Source of the DNA: a bacterium
GTDB taxonomy: Bacteria > Vulcanimicrobiota > Vulcanimicrobiia > Vulcanimicrobiales > SCRA01
Direction of reading: 5' to 3'
Length of the DNA: 52,134 nt
Assembly: GCA_004297985.1 (NCBI GenBank)
Contig: SCRA01000001.1
Location: forward strand, 1 to 52,134
The notes beneath the pieces were generated by a model. That model was not told where the DNA came from. It worked only from the letters and a program-made list of their open reading frames with translations, and did not search any database. Positions 23,686 to 32,958 of the stretch are shown here, piece by piece (position 1 is the stretch's first letter; each line of letters opens with the position of its first letter). The position numbers were made by a program, and so were the translations under genes.

Positions 23686-26600
23686 TGAGTTTCGTCCATC
23701 TCCATGTCCACAGCGAGTACTCCCTCCTCGATGGCGCTTGCCGCATCGAGGACCTCTGCCGCCGCACGGTGGAGGAGGGTGCCCCGGGGATCGCCTTGAC
23801 CGACCACGGCGTGATGTTCGGGGCGATGGAGTTCTACTACGCCGCCAAGGATCACGGCATCGTTCCCATCATCGGCTGCGAGGCCTACCTGGCGCCGCGC
23901 GGGCGCAAGGATCGCAGCGTGCGCAACGAGGCGCACGTGACCCTGCTCGCGGCCGACCACACCGGCTATAAGAATCTGGTGACGCTGATCTCGGCCGGCT
24001 TCCTGGAAGGCTACTACTACAAGCCGCGCATCGACCTCGATCTGCTTGAGCAGCACAACGACGGTCTGATCGTGCTCTCCGGCTGCATGAGCGGCTTAGT
24101 CGCCGCGCCGCTGCTCAAGAACGACCGGGCGACGGCCCTCGAGAACGCCAAGGTCTACCATGAGATCCTGGGTGACCGCTTCTACATCGAGGTGATGCGC
24201 CACGGCATGCCGGAGGAGGACGAGATCAACCGCGGGCTGGTCTCCATTGCGCGTGAGCTGGACCTGCCGCTGGTGGCTACCAACGATTCGCACTACCTCA
24301 ACCGTGCCGACGCACCCGCACACGACGTCCTGCTCTGCATCGGCACCGGGAAGACCGTCTCCGATACCCAGCGCCTGAAGTTCTTCTCCGATCAGTTCTA
24401 CATCAAGACGCCGCAGGAGATGCGCGAGCTCTTCGCCGATCTCCCGGACGCCTGCGACAACACGGTGGAGATCGCGAAGCGCATCGACATCAAGATCCCG
24501 GAGAGGATCTTCCACCTGCCGGTCTATCCGGTGCCGGAGCCGGAGAAGACCCCCCAAGCCTACCTGCGGGAACTCTGCGAGACGGGCTTGGCGGAGCGCT
24601 ACGGCGCCCAGCGTGCCGCCGGCGATCGCGAGCTGCGCGAGCGGCTGGAGTACGAGCTGGGGGTCATCGTCAAGATGGGCTTCGCTTCGTACTTCCTGAT
24701 CGTCTGGGACTTCATCAAGTACGCGCGCGACCACGGCATCCCGGTGGGGCCGGGGCGCGGCTCCGCGGCGGGTTCGCTCGTCTCGTACTGCCTGCGCATC
24801 TCCAACGTCGATCCCATCCGCTTCTCGCTGATCTTCGAGCGCTTCCTGAACCCCGACCGCATCTCGATGCCGGATATCGATACCGACTTCTGCGTCGAGC
24901 GCCGCGACGAAGTCATCCGCTACGTAGAGGAGAAGTACGGCAAGGAGCGCGTGGCGCAGATCGTCACCTTCGGAACGATGCTGGCTAGGGCCGCTGTGCG
25001 CGACGCCGGCCGCGCGCTGGCCGTGCCGCTTCCCGATGTCGACAAGGTCGCCAAGCTGATTCCCAGCGGCCCTGGCGGGCTCTCCATCGCGCAGTCGCTC
25101 GAGCAGATCCCCGAGCTGCGGATGATGTACGACAACTCGCCGCAGGTGCGCCAGTTGCTCGACACCGCCCGCTCCATCGAGGGTCTGGCACGCCATGCCT
25201 CGACGCACGCCGCCGGGGTGGTGATCGGCAAAGAGCCGCTCACGCAGTATGCCCCGCTCATCAAATTGGGCGAAGGTGACGTCAACACGCAATACTCGAT
25301 GGGCTGGATCGAGAAGATCGGCCTGCTCAAGATGGATTTCTTGGGCCTGCGCAACTTGACGGTGATGCAGAACGCCGTCGAGGAGATCCGGCGCACCGTC
25401 GATCCAGTCTTCGATCTCGAGACCATCACCTTGGAGGACCCCAAGACGTTCGCTCTGCTCTCGCAAGGGCGCACGACGGGCGTCTTTCAATTCGAATCCG
25501 ACGGCATGCGCCGCTATCTGATGGAGCTTCGGCCCAGCAGCTTGGACGATCTGGTGGCGATGAACGCGCTCTATCGCCCCGGGCCGATGGACTGGATTCC
25601 GGACTTCATCGCAGGGAAGCACGGGAAGAAGAAGCCGACCTACCTTCATCCCAAGCTCGAACCGATTCTCGCGGAGACCTACGGCGTTGCCGTCTACCAA
25701 GAGCAGGTGATGCAGATCGCCCGCGAGTTGGCCGGCTTTACCATGGGACAGGCCGACGAGCTGCGCAAGGTCATGGGGAAGAAGCAGGTCGACAAGGTCC
25801 CCAAGTACCGCAAGAAGTTCGTCGATGGCTGCATGGCCAACGGCATCGACGAAGCGTTGGCGGAGAAGATCTTCGGCTTCATCGAGCCCTTTGCCGGATA
25901 CGGCTTCAACAAGTCGCACAGCGTCTGCTACGGGCTCATCGCCTATCAGACGGCCTACCTCAAGGCGAACTTTCCCCAGCAGTACATGGCAGCTCTGGCC
26001 TCCTCCGTGCGCGACAAGACGGAGAAGCTCGTCGAGTACATCGAGGAGTCGCGGGCGCTAGGCATCGACGTCCTCCCGCCGGACGTCAACGTCTCGCAGT
26101 CCGACTTCTCGGCGGACGGTGCGGCGATCCGCTTCGGTCTGAGCGCCATCAAGGGCGTGGGGGAGTCGGCCGTGCGCGCGATCATCGTGGGCCGCGAGGA
26201 GAGCGGCCCGTTCGCCGACATCTTCGATCTTGCCGCGCGCGTCGATATCAAACAGCTCAACAAGCGCGTTCTCGAGGCGTTGGTCAAAGCCGGCGCGCTC
26301 GACTCGCTGCCCGGCAACCGCGCGCAGCAGCTCGACGCCGTGGAAGGCGCGCTGTCTTCCGCCGGGCGCGCCGCGCGTGACCGCGAGCTGGGCCAGGCCT
26401 CGCTGTTCGGCGCGCTGGAATCCACGAGCGGCGGCGCCGCCGTGAAACATGCGCTGCGCGAGCTCCCCCCGCCGCCGCAGTCGGAGGCGCTGGCGTGGGA
26501 GAAGGAGCACTTAGGGCTCTATCTCTCCGGCCATCCGCTGGCGGAGGCGGCGCAGGCGCTCTACGCACGCACGGGACGCTCGATCCGCGAGCTCCAGCAG

Positions 26601-27152
26601 TGCGAGGACGACGAGTTCGTCTCCGTGGGCGGCATCATCGTCGAGCTGCGTAAAGTGCTCACCAAGCAGCAGCAGCAGATGCTGATCGCGCGCATCGAGG
26701 ACACCACGGGCTCCGTGGAAGTCGTGGTCTTCCCCAAGGTTTATCCCGCCGTGCAGCACCTCTTCGAGCACGACAACGTCGTGATCGTCAAGGGGCGTCT
26801 GCGTGTCCGAGAGGCGCGCGGCGCCGCGCAGGCGGAAGGCGAAGAGGAGACACCGCTGGAGGTGACGATCCACCTCAACGAAGCCACGCCTTTCGAATAC
26901 CATGGTGTCGCGCAGAGTATGCGCGGCTGGCATCTGCATGTGGCTACCAAGGCGCAGATCGATCGCCTGCGCGCGCTGGCGGCTGAGTGGCCCGGTGAGG
27001 TCCCGCTGGTCCTCCACCACGGCGTCCACGTCAAGCGTCTCCCCGCGGGCATCAGCGGCGCCCCGCAAGTGCGTGATGCGCTCGAGCAGATCTTCGGCGC
27101 CGAAGCCATGCGCGAAGGCGCGGCAGATGAAGGAGGTGTGCCATCGCGATGA
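23685..27152 (+). CDS. dnaE: DNA polymerase III alpha subunit
   Basis: An 1155-residue replicative polymerase of the DnaE1 type. An N-terminal PHP domain opens with VHLHVHSEYSLLDG. The C-family palm holds GPGRGSAAGSLVSYCL and PDIDTDF, whose aspartates bind the catalytic metals; later come the fingers (VYQEQVMQIARELAGFT, GYGFNKSHS) and a helix-hairpin-helix region (IKGVGESAVRAI). An OB fold (VSVGGIIVELRKV..TGSVEVVVFPKVY) lies near residue 980. It synthesises DNA in the replisome with the clamp and loader. The GTG start has no ribosome site, see the adjacent promoter. It overlaps hisZ by 4 nt and heads a long chain of overlapping genes. Confidence 0.98.
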   Translation: MSFVHLHVHSEYSLLDGACRIEDLCRRTVEEGAPGIALTDHGVMFGAMEFYYAAKDHGIVPIIGCEAYLAPRGRKDRSVRNEAHVTLLAADHTGYKNLVTLISAGFLEGYYYKPRIDLDLLEQHNDGLIVLSGCMSGLVAAPLLKNDRATALENAKVYHEILGDRFYIEVMRHGMPEEDEINRGLVSIARELDLPLVATNDSHYLNRADAPAHDVLLCIGTGKTVSDTQRLKFFSDQFYIKTPQEMRELFADLPDACDNTVEIAKRIDIKIPERIFHLPVYPVPEPEKTPQAYLRELCETGLAERYGAQRAAGDRELRERLEYELGVIVKMGFASYFLIVWDFIKYARDHGIPVGPGRGSAAGSLVSYCLRISNVDPIRFSLIFERFLNPDRISMPDIDTDFCVERRDEVIRYVEEKYGKERVAQIVTFGTMLARAAVRDAGRALAVPLPDVDKVAKLIPSGPGGLSIAQSLEQIPELRMMYDNSPQVRQLLDTARSIEGLARHASTHAAGVVIGKEPLTQYAPLIKLGEGDVNTQYSMGWIEKIGLLKMDFLGLRNLTVMQNAVEEIRRTVDPVFDLETITLEDPKTFALLSQGRTTGVFQFESDGMRRYLMELRPSSLDDLVAMNALYRPGPMDWIPDFIAGKHGKKKPTYLHPKLEPILAETYGVAVYQEQVMQIARELAGFTMGQADELRKVMGKKQVDKVPKYRKKFVDGCMANGIDEALAEKIFGFIEPFAGYGFNKSHSVCYGLIAYQTAYLKANFPQQYMAALASSVRDKTEKLVEYIEESRALGIDVLPPDVNVSQSDFSADGAAIRFGLSAIKGVGESAVRAIIVGREESGPFADIFDLAARVDIKQLNKRVLEALVKAGALDSLPGNRAQQLDAVEGALSSAGRAARDRELGQASLFGALESTSGGAAVKHALRELPPPPQSEALAWEKEHLGLYLSGHPLAEAAQALYARTGRSIRELQQCEDDEFVSVGGIIVELRKVLTKQQQQMLIARIEDTTGSVEVVVFPKVYPAVQHLFEHDNVVIVKGRLRVREARGAAQAEGEEETPLEVTIHLNEATPFEYHGVAQSMRGWHLHVATKAQIDRLRALAAEWPGEVPLVLHHGVHVKRLPAGISGAPQVRDALEQIFGAEAMREGAADEGGVPSR

Positions 27153-28369
27153 GGCTACCCGCGGGGACTCGGGACTGGCTGCCCGAGGAGCTTGCGGCCA
27201 AACGCGCTCTGGAGGCCTCGCTGCGCGGTGTCTTCGCGCACTTCGGCTATCGGGAGGCCGCCACGCCGAGCTTCGAGCGGTTCGATGTCATCGAGGCGGG
27301 CTTGGGCAAGGCGCTGGGCGAGGAGAGCTTCCGCTTCACGGATCGCCGCGGCACCACCATGGCGCTGCGCCCGGAGATGACCACGCCCATCGCTCGTTTG
27401 GTCTCTACGCGATTGCGCGGTGCGCCGATGCCGTTGCGCCTCTGCTACATCGCCCCCGTCTACCGCTACGAGGAGCCGCAAGAAGGGCGCATGCGCGAGT
27501 TCACGCAAGCCGGCGTCGAGCTGATCGGCAATGGCTCCGTGGAGGCCGACGTCGAGATCATGCTCTCGGCGCTCGAGGCGCTCGATGCCGCGGGCCTGCC
27601 CGACGCCCACATCGACGTCAACCATGCGGCGATCGTCGATGCCGTGCTGCGCGAAGTGGGGCTGGAGCCGCACGAGGCGCGCGTGGTCAAGGGGCTGTTG
27701 GGGCGCCGCAATCTCGTTGCGCTGCGCGCGTTCTGCGCTGCCCACGGCACGCCGAGCGTGCAAGTCCTTCCCGAGCTGGCACTGCTGCGCGGCGGCGAGG
27801 AGGTGTTGGAGCGCCTGCTGCGTTACGTTCCGCATCCGCGCGTCGACGGCGGCATCGCGCGGCTTCGCGCCATCCTTGCGCGCGCAGCCAGCATCTCCAT
27901 GGGCCACCGCATCGCCATCGACTTCGCGCTGCTGCGCGACTTCGAATACTACACGGGCTTGGTCTTCGAGGCGTACGTCCCGGAGCTGGGCTTCTCCCTA
28001 CTGGGCGGCGGCCGCTACGACGGCCTTCTAGGAAACTTCGGCTTTCAGGCCCCGGCCGTGGGTTGGACGGTGGGCGTGGAGCGGCTCTTGATTGCCCTCG
28101 AGCGGCGCGGCGGTATACCAGCCGCCGAGGATGCAGCCGCGCAGTACCTCGTGGCAGGCGACGACCGAGTGGCGCGTGCGCTGCGCGAGCGCGGGGCACG
28201 CGTGCTGCGCGCGCTCGGGGGATCCGAGGAGGCGACGCTGCTCGCCGAGGCGCGTGTGCGCGCCATCCCGCGTATCGTCGTTGCTGGGATCTGCATCGAG
28301 GTGCTCGACGGAAGCCGCTGCCCCGTGGAAGAGGTCCTGGCCGCCGGCGCGAGGGATGGGTTGGCATGA
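27149..28369 (+). CDS. hisZ: ATP phosphoribosyltransferase regulatory subunit
   Basis: A 406-residue paralogue of histidyl-tRNA synthetase. It opens with RLPAGTRDWLPEE, has motif 2 (ALRPEMTTPIARL) and the LLGGGRYDGLLGNFG segment of HisZ, then a C-terminal region of ~90 residues resembling an anticodon-binding-like fold. HisZ lacks aminoacylation activity and forms the hetero-octameric first enzyme of histidine synthesis with short-form HisG, which is encoded directly downstream with a 4-nt ATGA overlap. That partner and the his context separate it from true HisRS. Confidence 0.95.
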   Translation: MRLPAGTRDWLPEELAAKRALEASLRGVFAHFGYREAATPSFERFDVIEAGLGKALGEESFRFTDRRGTTMALRPEMTTPIARLVSTRLRGAPMPLRLCYIAPVYRYEEPQEGRMREFTQAGVELIGNGSVEADVEIMLSALEALDAAGLPDAHIDVNHAAIVDAVLREVGLEPHEARVVKGLLGRRNLVALRAFCAAHGTPSVQVLPELALLRGGEEVLERLLRYVPHPRVDGGIARLRAILARAASISMGHRIAIDFALLRDFEYYTGLVFEAYVPELGFSLLGGGRYDGLLGNFGFQAPAVGWTVGVERLLIALERRGGIPAAEDAAAQYLVAGDDRVARALRERGARVLRALGGSEEATLLAEARVRAIPRIVVAGICIEVLDGSRCPVEEVLAAGARDGLA

Positions 28370-28992
28370 GCCTGACGATCGCCGTCCCCAAGGGGACGCT
28401 CCTCGACGAGTCGCGTCGGCGACTCGCCAATGCCGGGCTCCGCTTACCGGAGGACGTGGGGCGCAGGCTGGTCCTCGACGACCCCGAGAGCGGCGCACGC
28501 TTTCTGCTGCTGCGGCCCAGTGACGTGCCTACGTATGTCGAGTTCGGCGCCGCCGACTGCGGTGTCGTGGGTGCCGATGTACTCTGGGAGACGGAACGCA
28601 GCGTCTCTGAGCTCGCCGACCTGAACTTCGGCTACTGCCGTCTGGTGGTGGCGGGGCCGCGAGCCTCCGGGTTCCATCAAGGGCGGCCGTTGCCCACGTT
28701 CTGCCGCGTGGCCAGTAAGTTCGTGCGTTCGGCGGAGAGCTACTTCGCCGAACGTGACCTGCCGGTGCAGATCATCCCGCTCCACGGGAGCGTCGAGATC
28801 TCCCCGGTCGTTGGTCTGGCCGATCTCATCGTCGACTTGGTGGCCACGGGGCGTACGCTGGCCGAACATGATTTGGTGATCGTGGACGAGATAGCGCCCT
28901 CAACGGCGCGCTTCGTGGTCAATCCCGTGCGCTTCCGCGCGAAATACGAAGAAGTCACCGCGCTGCTGGAGCGTCTGCAATGCGACGTATAA
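28366..28992 (+). CDS. hisG: ATP phosphoribosyltransferase, short form
   Basis: A 208-residue short HisG: it has the catalytic core (IAVPKGTLLDESRRRLANAG, FGAADCGVVGADVL, the PRPP loop DLVATGRTLAEHDL) but lacks the C-terminal ACT-like regulatory domain of the long form, hence the need for HisZ. It joins ATP and PRPP in the first, feedback-regulated step of histidine synthesis. The ATG overlaps the hisZ stop, and its own 3' end overlaps the hisD start by 13 nt. The open frame extends far upstream over hisZ but that is a shadow. Confidence 0.96.
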   Translation: MSLTIAVPKGTLLDESRRRLANAGLRLPEDVGRRLVLDDPESGARFLLLRPSDVPTYVEFGAADCGVVGADVLWETERSVSELADLNFGYCRLVVAGPRASGFHQGRPLPTFCRVASKFVRSAESYFAERDLPVQIIPLHGSVEISPVVGLADLIVDLVATGRTLAEHDLVIVDEIAPSTARFVVNPVRFRAKYEEVTALLERLQCDV

Positions 28993-30275
28993 CCGCGAAT
29001 GAGGCGGCTGCCGCGGGACTCTACGCGCGCGGCTGGGAGCCGCCGGCCCAAGCCGTGGCCGCCGTGCGGTCGATCGTCGATGCCGTGCGCGAGCGCGGCG
29101 ATGCGGCGCTGGCGGAGTACACGCGCCGCTTCGACGGCGCGGAGCTCGCCGGCGGAACGCGCGTGAGCGTGCCGCCGTACGAGGAGGCTAAACGACTGGT
29201 CTCGCCCGAGGTCGCCTCAGCCTTCGAGCTGGCGCGCGCGCGCATCGTGACCTTCCACGAGCGCCAGCGCGTGCAATCGCAGCTTCAGCCGGAGGGCGAC
29301 GGCAGCGTCAGCGGCTGGCTCGTCGAGCCGTTGCGGCGCGTCGGGCTCTACGTGCCCGGCGGCTCCGCCGTGCTCTCCTCGTCGGTGCTGATGAACTCGA
29401 TCCCGGCGCACGTGGCGGGCGTGGCCGAGATCGTCGTCTGCTCGCCGCCCGGCCGCAGCGGGCGCCTGAGCGATGCCGTGCTCTTCGCCTGCGCGCTCTG
29501 CCCGTGGATCACCGAGGTGCATGCCGTAGGGGGCGCGCAGGCGATCGCGGCGCTGGCCTATGGAACGCAGGCGATCGCGCCGGTGGAGAAGATCGTCGGC
29601 CCCGGCAACGTCTACGTGACGGAGGCCAAGCGCCAAGTCTACGGCACCGTCGGCATCGACAGCCTCGCCGGGCCCTCGGAGGTGCTGGTGGTGGCCGACG
29701 AGCGCGCGCGCCCGGAGTTCGTGGCGGGCGAGCTGCTGGCGCAGGCGGAGCACGACCCCCGCGCGCGTGTGGTGGCCGCCTCACCCTCGCGCGCGCTGCT
29801 GAATGCCGTCGCAGCGCTCTTGGAGGGTTCGTTCGCGCGCGAAACAGGGCGTGACGAAGTCTTGGAGGCCTCGCTGCGCGACGGCGCGTGGCTGGTCGAC
29901 TGCGATAGCCTCGATCAAGCCATCGAAGTCGCCAACCGCTTTGCCCCCGAGCATCTCAGCGTGCAGACGGGCGATCCGTGGCGTCTGCTCGGGTGCTTCC
30001 GCAACGCCGGCGCAATCTTTCTGGGCGATTGGACGCCGGTGGCCGCCGGCGACTATCTGGCCGGCTCGAACCACGTGCTCCCGACCAGCGGTGCAGCGCG
30101 CTACGCCTCGGGCTTGCGCGTGGCCGACTTCACGCGCACCGTCTCGGTGGTTGCCTACAGCCGCAGGCGCATGGCGCACGATGCCGTGCCGCTGGCGGCA
30201 CTGGCCGATTTCGAGGGATTGCGCGCCCACGCGCGCTCCGCCCGTATCCGCGCCGCCGGCGAGGGGCGCGAGTGA
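28980..30275 (+). CDS. hisD: histidinol dehydrogenase
   Basis: A 431-residue HisD that makes histidine from histidinol with two NAD+. Motifs include YVPGGSAVLSSSVLMN, NVYVTEAKRQVYG, the zinc/substrate segment AGPSEVLVV..LLAQAEHDPRA, the FAPEHLSVQT histidine, and GSNHVLPTSGAARYASGL. Length matches the family. The start, ATG 28980, lies 13 nt inside hisG. With hisZ and hisG it forms a partial his cluster; the remaining his genes are not in the window. Confidence 0.97.
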   Translation: MRRITANEAAAAGLYARGWEPPAQAVAAVRSIVDAVRERGDAALAEYTRRFDGAELAGGTRVSVPPYEEAKRLVSPEVASAFELARARIVTFHERQRVQSQLQPEGDGSVSGWLVEPLRRVGLYVPGGSAVLSSSVLMNSIPAHVAGVAEIVVCSPPGRSGRLSDAVLFACALCPWITEVHAVGGAQAIAALAYGTQAIAPVEKIVGPGNVYVTEAKRQVYGTVGIDSLAGPSEVLVVADERARPEFVAGELLAQAEHDPRARVVAASPSRALLNAVAALLEGSFARETGRDEVLEASLRDGAWLVDCDSLDQAIEVANRFAPEHLSVQTGDPWRLLGCFRNAGAIFLGDWTPVAAGDYLAGSNHVLPTSGAARYASGLRVADFTRTVSVVAYSRRRMAHDAVPLAALADFEGLRAHARSARIRAAGEGRE

Positions 30276-31090
30276 ACGCAGGGCCGCCCTATGCCAAGCC
30301 TCCGCAGCTCATCGCGCTCGACATCGACGGAACGCTCGTCGACGCGCGTCTGACGCTGGCCGGACCCGATAAGGCGGCCATCGCCGCGGCGCGCGCGGCA
30401 GGGAGCCGCGTGGTGCTCTTCACGGGGCGGATGTTCGCCTCCAGCGTGCGCTTCGCGCAAGAGTTGGAGCTCGAAGGGCCCTTGGTATGTTACCAAGGTG
30501 CCGCCTGCTACGACGTGACCACGCTGGCGTGCCTCTGGGAGGAACCCGTCCCCGCCGAGCAGGCGCGCAGCGTGGTGGAGCAGATGCTCGCGGACGGCTT
30601 CCATGCGCAGGCATATTTCGACGACCGCCTCTTCGTGCAGAGCGTCAACCGCTGGTCGCGTATCTATACCGATATCGCCGCCGTGGAGCCGGTGCTGGTA
30701 CCCTCGCTGGGTGAGGCGATCACCCGCCCCTCGACGAAGGTCGTGGCCGTCGGTGATCCGGCCCGCATGGGAGCCTATGCGCGCAGCCTGGCCGAGCGTT
30801 ACCCAGAGCTGTATATCACACGCAGCCAGCCGGAGTTCGTCGAGGTACTCAGCCCAAAGGCCAACAAGGGCGATGCTCTGCGCCGTCTCGTGGCGGAGCT
30901 GCGCGTCGACCCCGTCTCCACGATCGCCGTGGGTGACTCCTGGAACGACGTGCCGCTGTTGGGCGCAGCGGGCTTCGGCGTGGCCATGGGTTCGGCACCG
31001 CCCGAGCTGAAGGCCCTCGCAGGCGCCGTCGTGCACCCGGTGAGCGGACACGGCGTCAGCCAAGCATTGCGCGAGTACGCCGTGCCGTGA
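30272..31090 (+). CDS. HAD-superfamily (Cof-type) phosphatase
   Basis: A 272-residue HAD hydrolase of the Cof/class IIB type. Motif I is ALDIDGTLVD (near residue 15), motif II lies in VVLFTGRMF, the lysine of motif III is in SPKANKGDALR, and motif IV is GDSWNDVPLL. The C2B cap lies between. Cof phosphatases act on sugar phosphates or flavin mononucleotide-like substrates; placement after hisD raises the idea of histidinol-phosphate phosphatase, but this subfamily is not known for that and I would not assign it. GTG 30272 overlaps the hisD stop. Confidence 0.88.
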   Translation: MNAGPPYAKPPQLIALDIDGTLVDARLTLAGPDKAAIAAARAAGSRVVLFTGRMFASSVRFAQELELEGPLVCYQGAACYDVTTLACLWEEPVPAEQARSVVEQMLADGFHAQAYFDDRLFVQSVNRWSRIYTDIAAVEPVLVPSLGEAITRPSTKVVAVGDPARMGAYARSLAERYPELYITRSQPEFVEVLSPKANKGDALRRLVAELRVDPVSTIAVGDSWNDVPLLGAAGFGVAMGSAPPELKALAGAVVHPVSGHGVSQALREYAVP

Positions 31091-31815
31091 AGCCGCCCCG
31101 CCGCCGTCGCGCGCCGTTGCGCGCGCGGCTCAAAGCCGCCTCGCTGGTGCTCGCGGTACTCGCAGCGCTAGCCGCCTACGGAGGTTACCGGTTGGCCGCG
31201 TGGCCGGGCTTCGACCTCCAGCGGCTGATCGTCACCGGCAACGACCACCTCACCGCGGGCGAGGTCGCGGACGCGGCGGCGGTGCCGCGCGACCGCAACC
31301 TCTGGCTGCTCGCCTTGGCCCCGGTACGCCATCGCGTAGAGGTCCTGCCTTGGGTGGCCCATGCTCGCTTGTCGCGTACGCTGCCGGCCGCCTTGCACAT
31401 CGAGATTACCGAACGCCTGCCGGTGGCCGTGGTCTCCCTCCCCTCGGACGGGGGCGCCGCCTTTGCATTGGTGGACGCCACCGGACACGTCCTGGAGCGC
31501 AACGATAGCGCTGCGTGGCCGTATCCGCGCGTGCGCGGGATCGCGCCCAGCAGTGCCGACTTCCCGCGCGTCGTCGGCGACGTGCAGACCTTGGCGGCGA
31601 GCGGTGTGCATGTGCGCGAACTCGACGTCACAACGCTTGGCGAACTGGTTGCGGTGACGTATACTCGACTCAGGCTCGACTTCGGAGACGATTCCGATCT
31701 CTCACACAAGGCGAGCCTGGTGAATCCCATCATCGCTCGACTCGGGCGCCGAGTCACCAGCGTGGCAGCGCTGGACCTGCGCGCACCGAAGACACCCGTG
31801 GTCGTCTACCGATAA
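31087..31815 (+). CDS. ftsQ: cell division protein FtsQ/DivIB
   Basis: A 242-residue bitopic protein. An arginine-rich cytoplasmic tail is followed by a membrane helix (~19-37) and a POTRA domain: FDLQRLIVTGNDHLTAGEVADAAAV, then WLLALAP..EVLPWVAHARLSRTLPAALHIEITERLPVAVV. This is the FtsQ order, and it acts at the septum with FtsL and FtsB. The GTG start overlaps the HAD stop by 4 nt. It is followed by DUF881 and sbp, which normally lie between divIB/ftsQ and ftsA in Firmicutes and Actinobacteria. Confidence 0.9.
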   Translation: MKPPRRRRAPLRARLKAASLVLAVLAALAAYGGYRLAAWPGFDLQRLIVTGNDHLTAGEVADAAAVPRDRNLWLLALAPVRHRVEVLPWVAHARLSRTLPAALHIEITERLPVAVVSLPSDGGAAFALVDATGHVLERNDSAAWPYPRVRGIAPSSADFPRVVGDVQTLAASGVHVRELDVTTLGELVAVTYTRLRLDFGDDSDLSHKASLVNPIIARLGRRVTSVAALDLRAPKTPVVVYR

Positions 31816-31816
31816 C

Positions 31817-32575
31817 ATGGCAACGCTCGCATCCGTCCCCCCTAAGCCGGCTCACCTGCGCCTCTCGTGGCAGCTCTCGCTGGCCCTGGTCGGCGTGGTG
31901 CTAGGCGTCATCGTCTCGATGCTCTTTCGCACGCAGGCCAGTCAAGGGTTTCCGCTCGCCAACCAGAGCACCGGGACGCTCGCGGCGCTGCTGAAGCAGC
32001 AGGATTCCGTCGACGCGCGCCTGCGCTCGACGATCGAAGTTCAGCGTGGCGAGCTCGACCGCTACGAGCGCCAGGCGACGGCGGGGCGTTCACTCTCGCG
32101 CGTGGCGCGCGGCGAGCTGCAGCACTTCAAAGCCGCCGCGGGTCTGGTGGCCCTGACGGGACCCGGGCTGACCGTGACGCTGACCGACTCTCCGAAGCCT
32201 GCTGCGGGGCCGGTCGATGCGCAGTACAAGCTCGTCCACGACTACAACCTGCGCGAGATCGTCAACGAGCTGTGGGCCTCCGGAGCGGAGGCGATCGCCA
32301 TCAACGGCCAGCGCTACGTGACGGGTACGCCGATCCGCTGCGTGGGCCCGGTCATCCTGGTGAATCAGGAGCGCATCTCGCCGCCGTATCAGATCAGCGC
32401 GATCGGCCCCACCAAGCCGATGGCCGGCGCATTACAGATGCCTGGAGGAGTGCTCGACGCGATGGGGCCGCAGATCCAGAGCGGAGTGCAGGTGCGGGTA
32501 GCCGCCGCCTCCTCGCTCATCGTGCCGGCCTATCCGGCGCTTGCGACGTTCCACTACGCCAAGGCGGCGCGGTAG
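31817..32575 (+). CDS. DUF881 family membrane-anchored protein
   Basis: A 252-residue protein with one N-terminal membrane helix (LALVGVVLGVIVSMLF, ~19-34), a coiled-coil-like stretch (~50-95), and the DUF881 domain: GLVALTGPGLTVTLTDSP, VHDYNLREIVNELWASGAEAIAINGQRY and IRCVGPVILVNQERISPPYQI. The role of the family is unknown, but it lies with division genes in many monoderms (YlxW/YlxX). It starts 1 nt after ftsQ and ends 1 nt before sbp. Confidence 0.92.
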   Translation: MATLASVPPKPAHLRLSWQLSLALVGVVLGVIVSMLFRTQASQGFPLANQSTGTLAALLKQQDSVDARLRSTIEVQRGELDRYERQATAGRSLSRVARGELQHFKAAAGLVALTGPGLTVTLTDSPKPAAGPVDAQYKLVHDYNLREIVNELWASGAEAIAINGQRYVTGTPIRCVGPVILVNQERISPPYQISAIGPTKPMAGALQMPGGVLDAMGPQIQSGVQVRVAAASSLIVPAYPALATFHYAKAAR

Positions 32576-32576
32576 C

Positions 32577-32939
32577 ATGAGGTTAGTGCTGAGCCTCCTG
32601 CTCCCCGCGTTCGGGGTGGCGATCGGCGTCTGGTTGGGCTTCGCGTTGCCGGGCCAAGTCCCCAGCGCGTACGTGAAGTACCTGGGCGTCGCGCTGCTGG
32701 CCGCTTTCGACTCGGCGCTAGGCGGCTTGCGAGCCGGCCTCGAGGACACCTACGATCCGACGGTGTTCTTCTCGGGCTTCGTCGCCAACACGATCCTCGC
32801 CGGCCTTTTGACGTACGCGGGCGACCGCCTCGGCGTGGAGCTCTACCTTGCCGCGGTGATCGTCTTCGGTGCGCGTATCTTCAACAACATCGCGATCATG
32901 CGGCGCATCATCATCGGTCGCCTGCGCCGCGCCCGCTAG
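32577..32939 (+). CDS. sbp: small basic protein Sbp (DUF1290)
   Basis: A 120-residue membrane protein with three hydrophobic segments and the DUF1290 signature: YVKYLGVALLAAFDSALGGLRAGLE, then FFSGFVANTILAGLLTYAGDRLG and FGARIFNNIAIMRR. Sbp genes lie just upstream of ftsA in Firmicutes and Actinobacteria; their function is unknown. Here ftsA is 2.1 kb away, behind two genes on the other strand. It is the last gene of the dnaE-his-ftsQ chain. Confidence 0.93.
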   Translation: MRLVLSLLLPAFGVAIGVWLGFALPGQVPSAYVKYLGVALLAAFDSALGGLRAGLEDTYDPTVFFSGFVANTILAGLLTYAGDRLGVELYLAAVIVFGARIFNNIAIMRRIIIGRLRRAR

Positions 32940-32958
32940 ACCCCATCCAACGACCGGG

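Noticed and set aside
26902-28365. Long N-terminal extension of hisG over hisZ
   Set aside because: It is an arginine/alanine-rich shadow frame typical of GC-rich DNA; HisG similarity starts at ATG 28366 in overlap with the hisZ stop.
30272-31090. Histidinol-phosphate phosphatase identity for the HAD gene after hisD
   Set aside because: The protein has the Cof/C2B-type layout, which is not the HisB-N type; position alone does not support the assignment.
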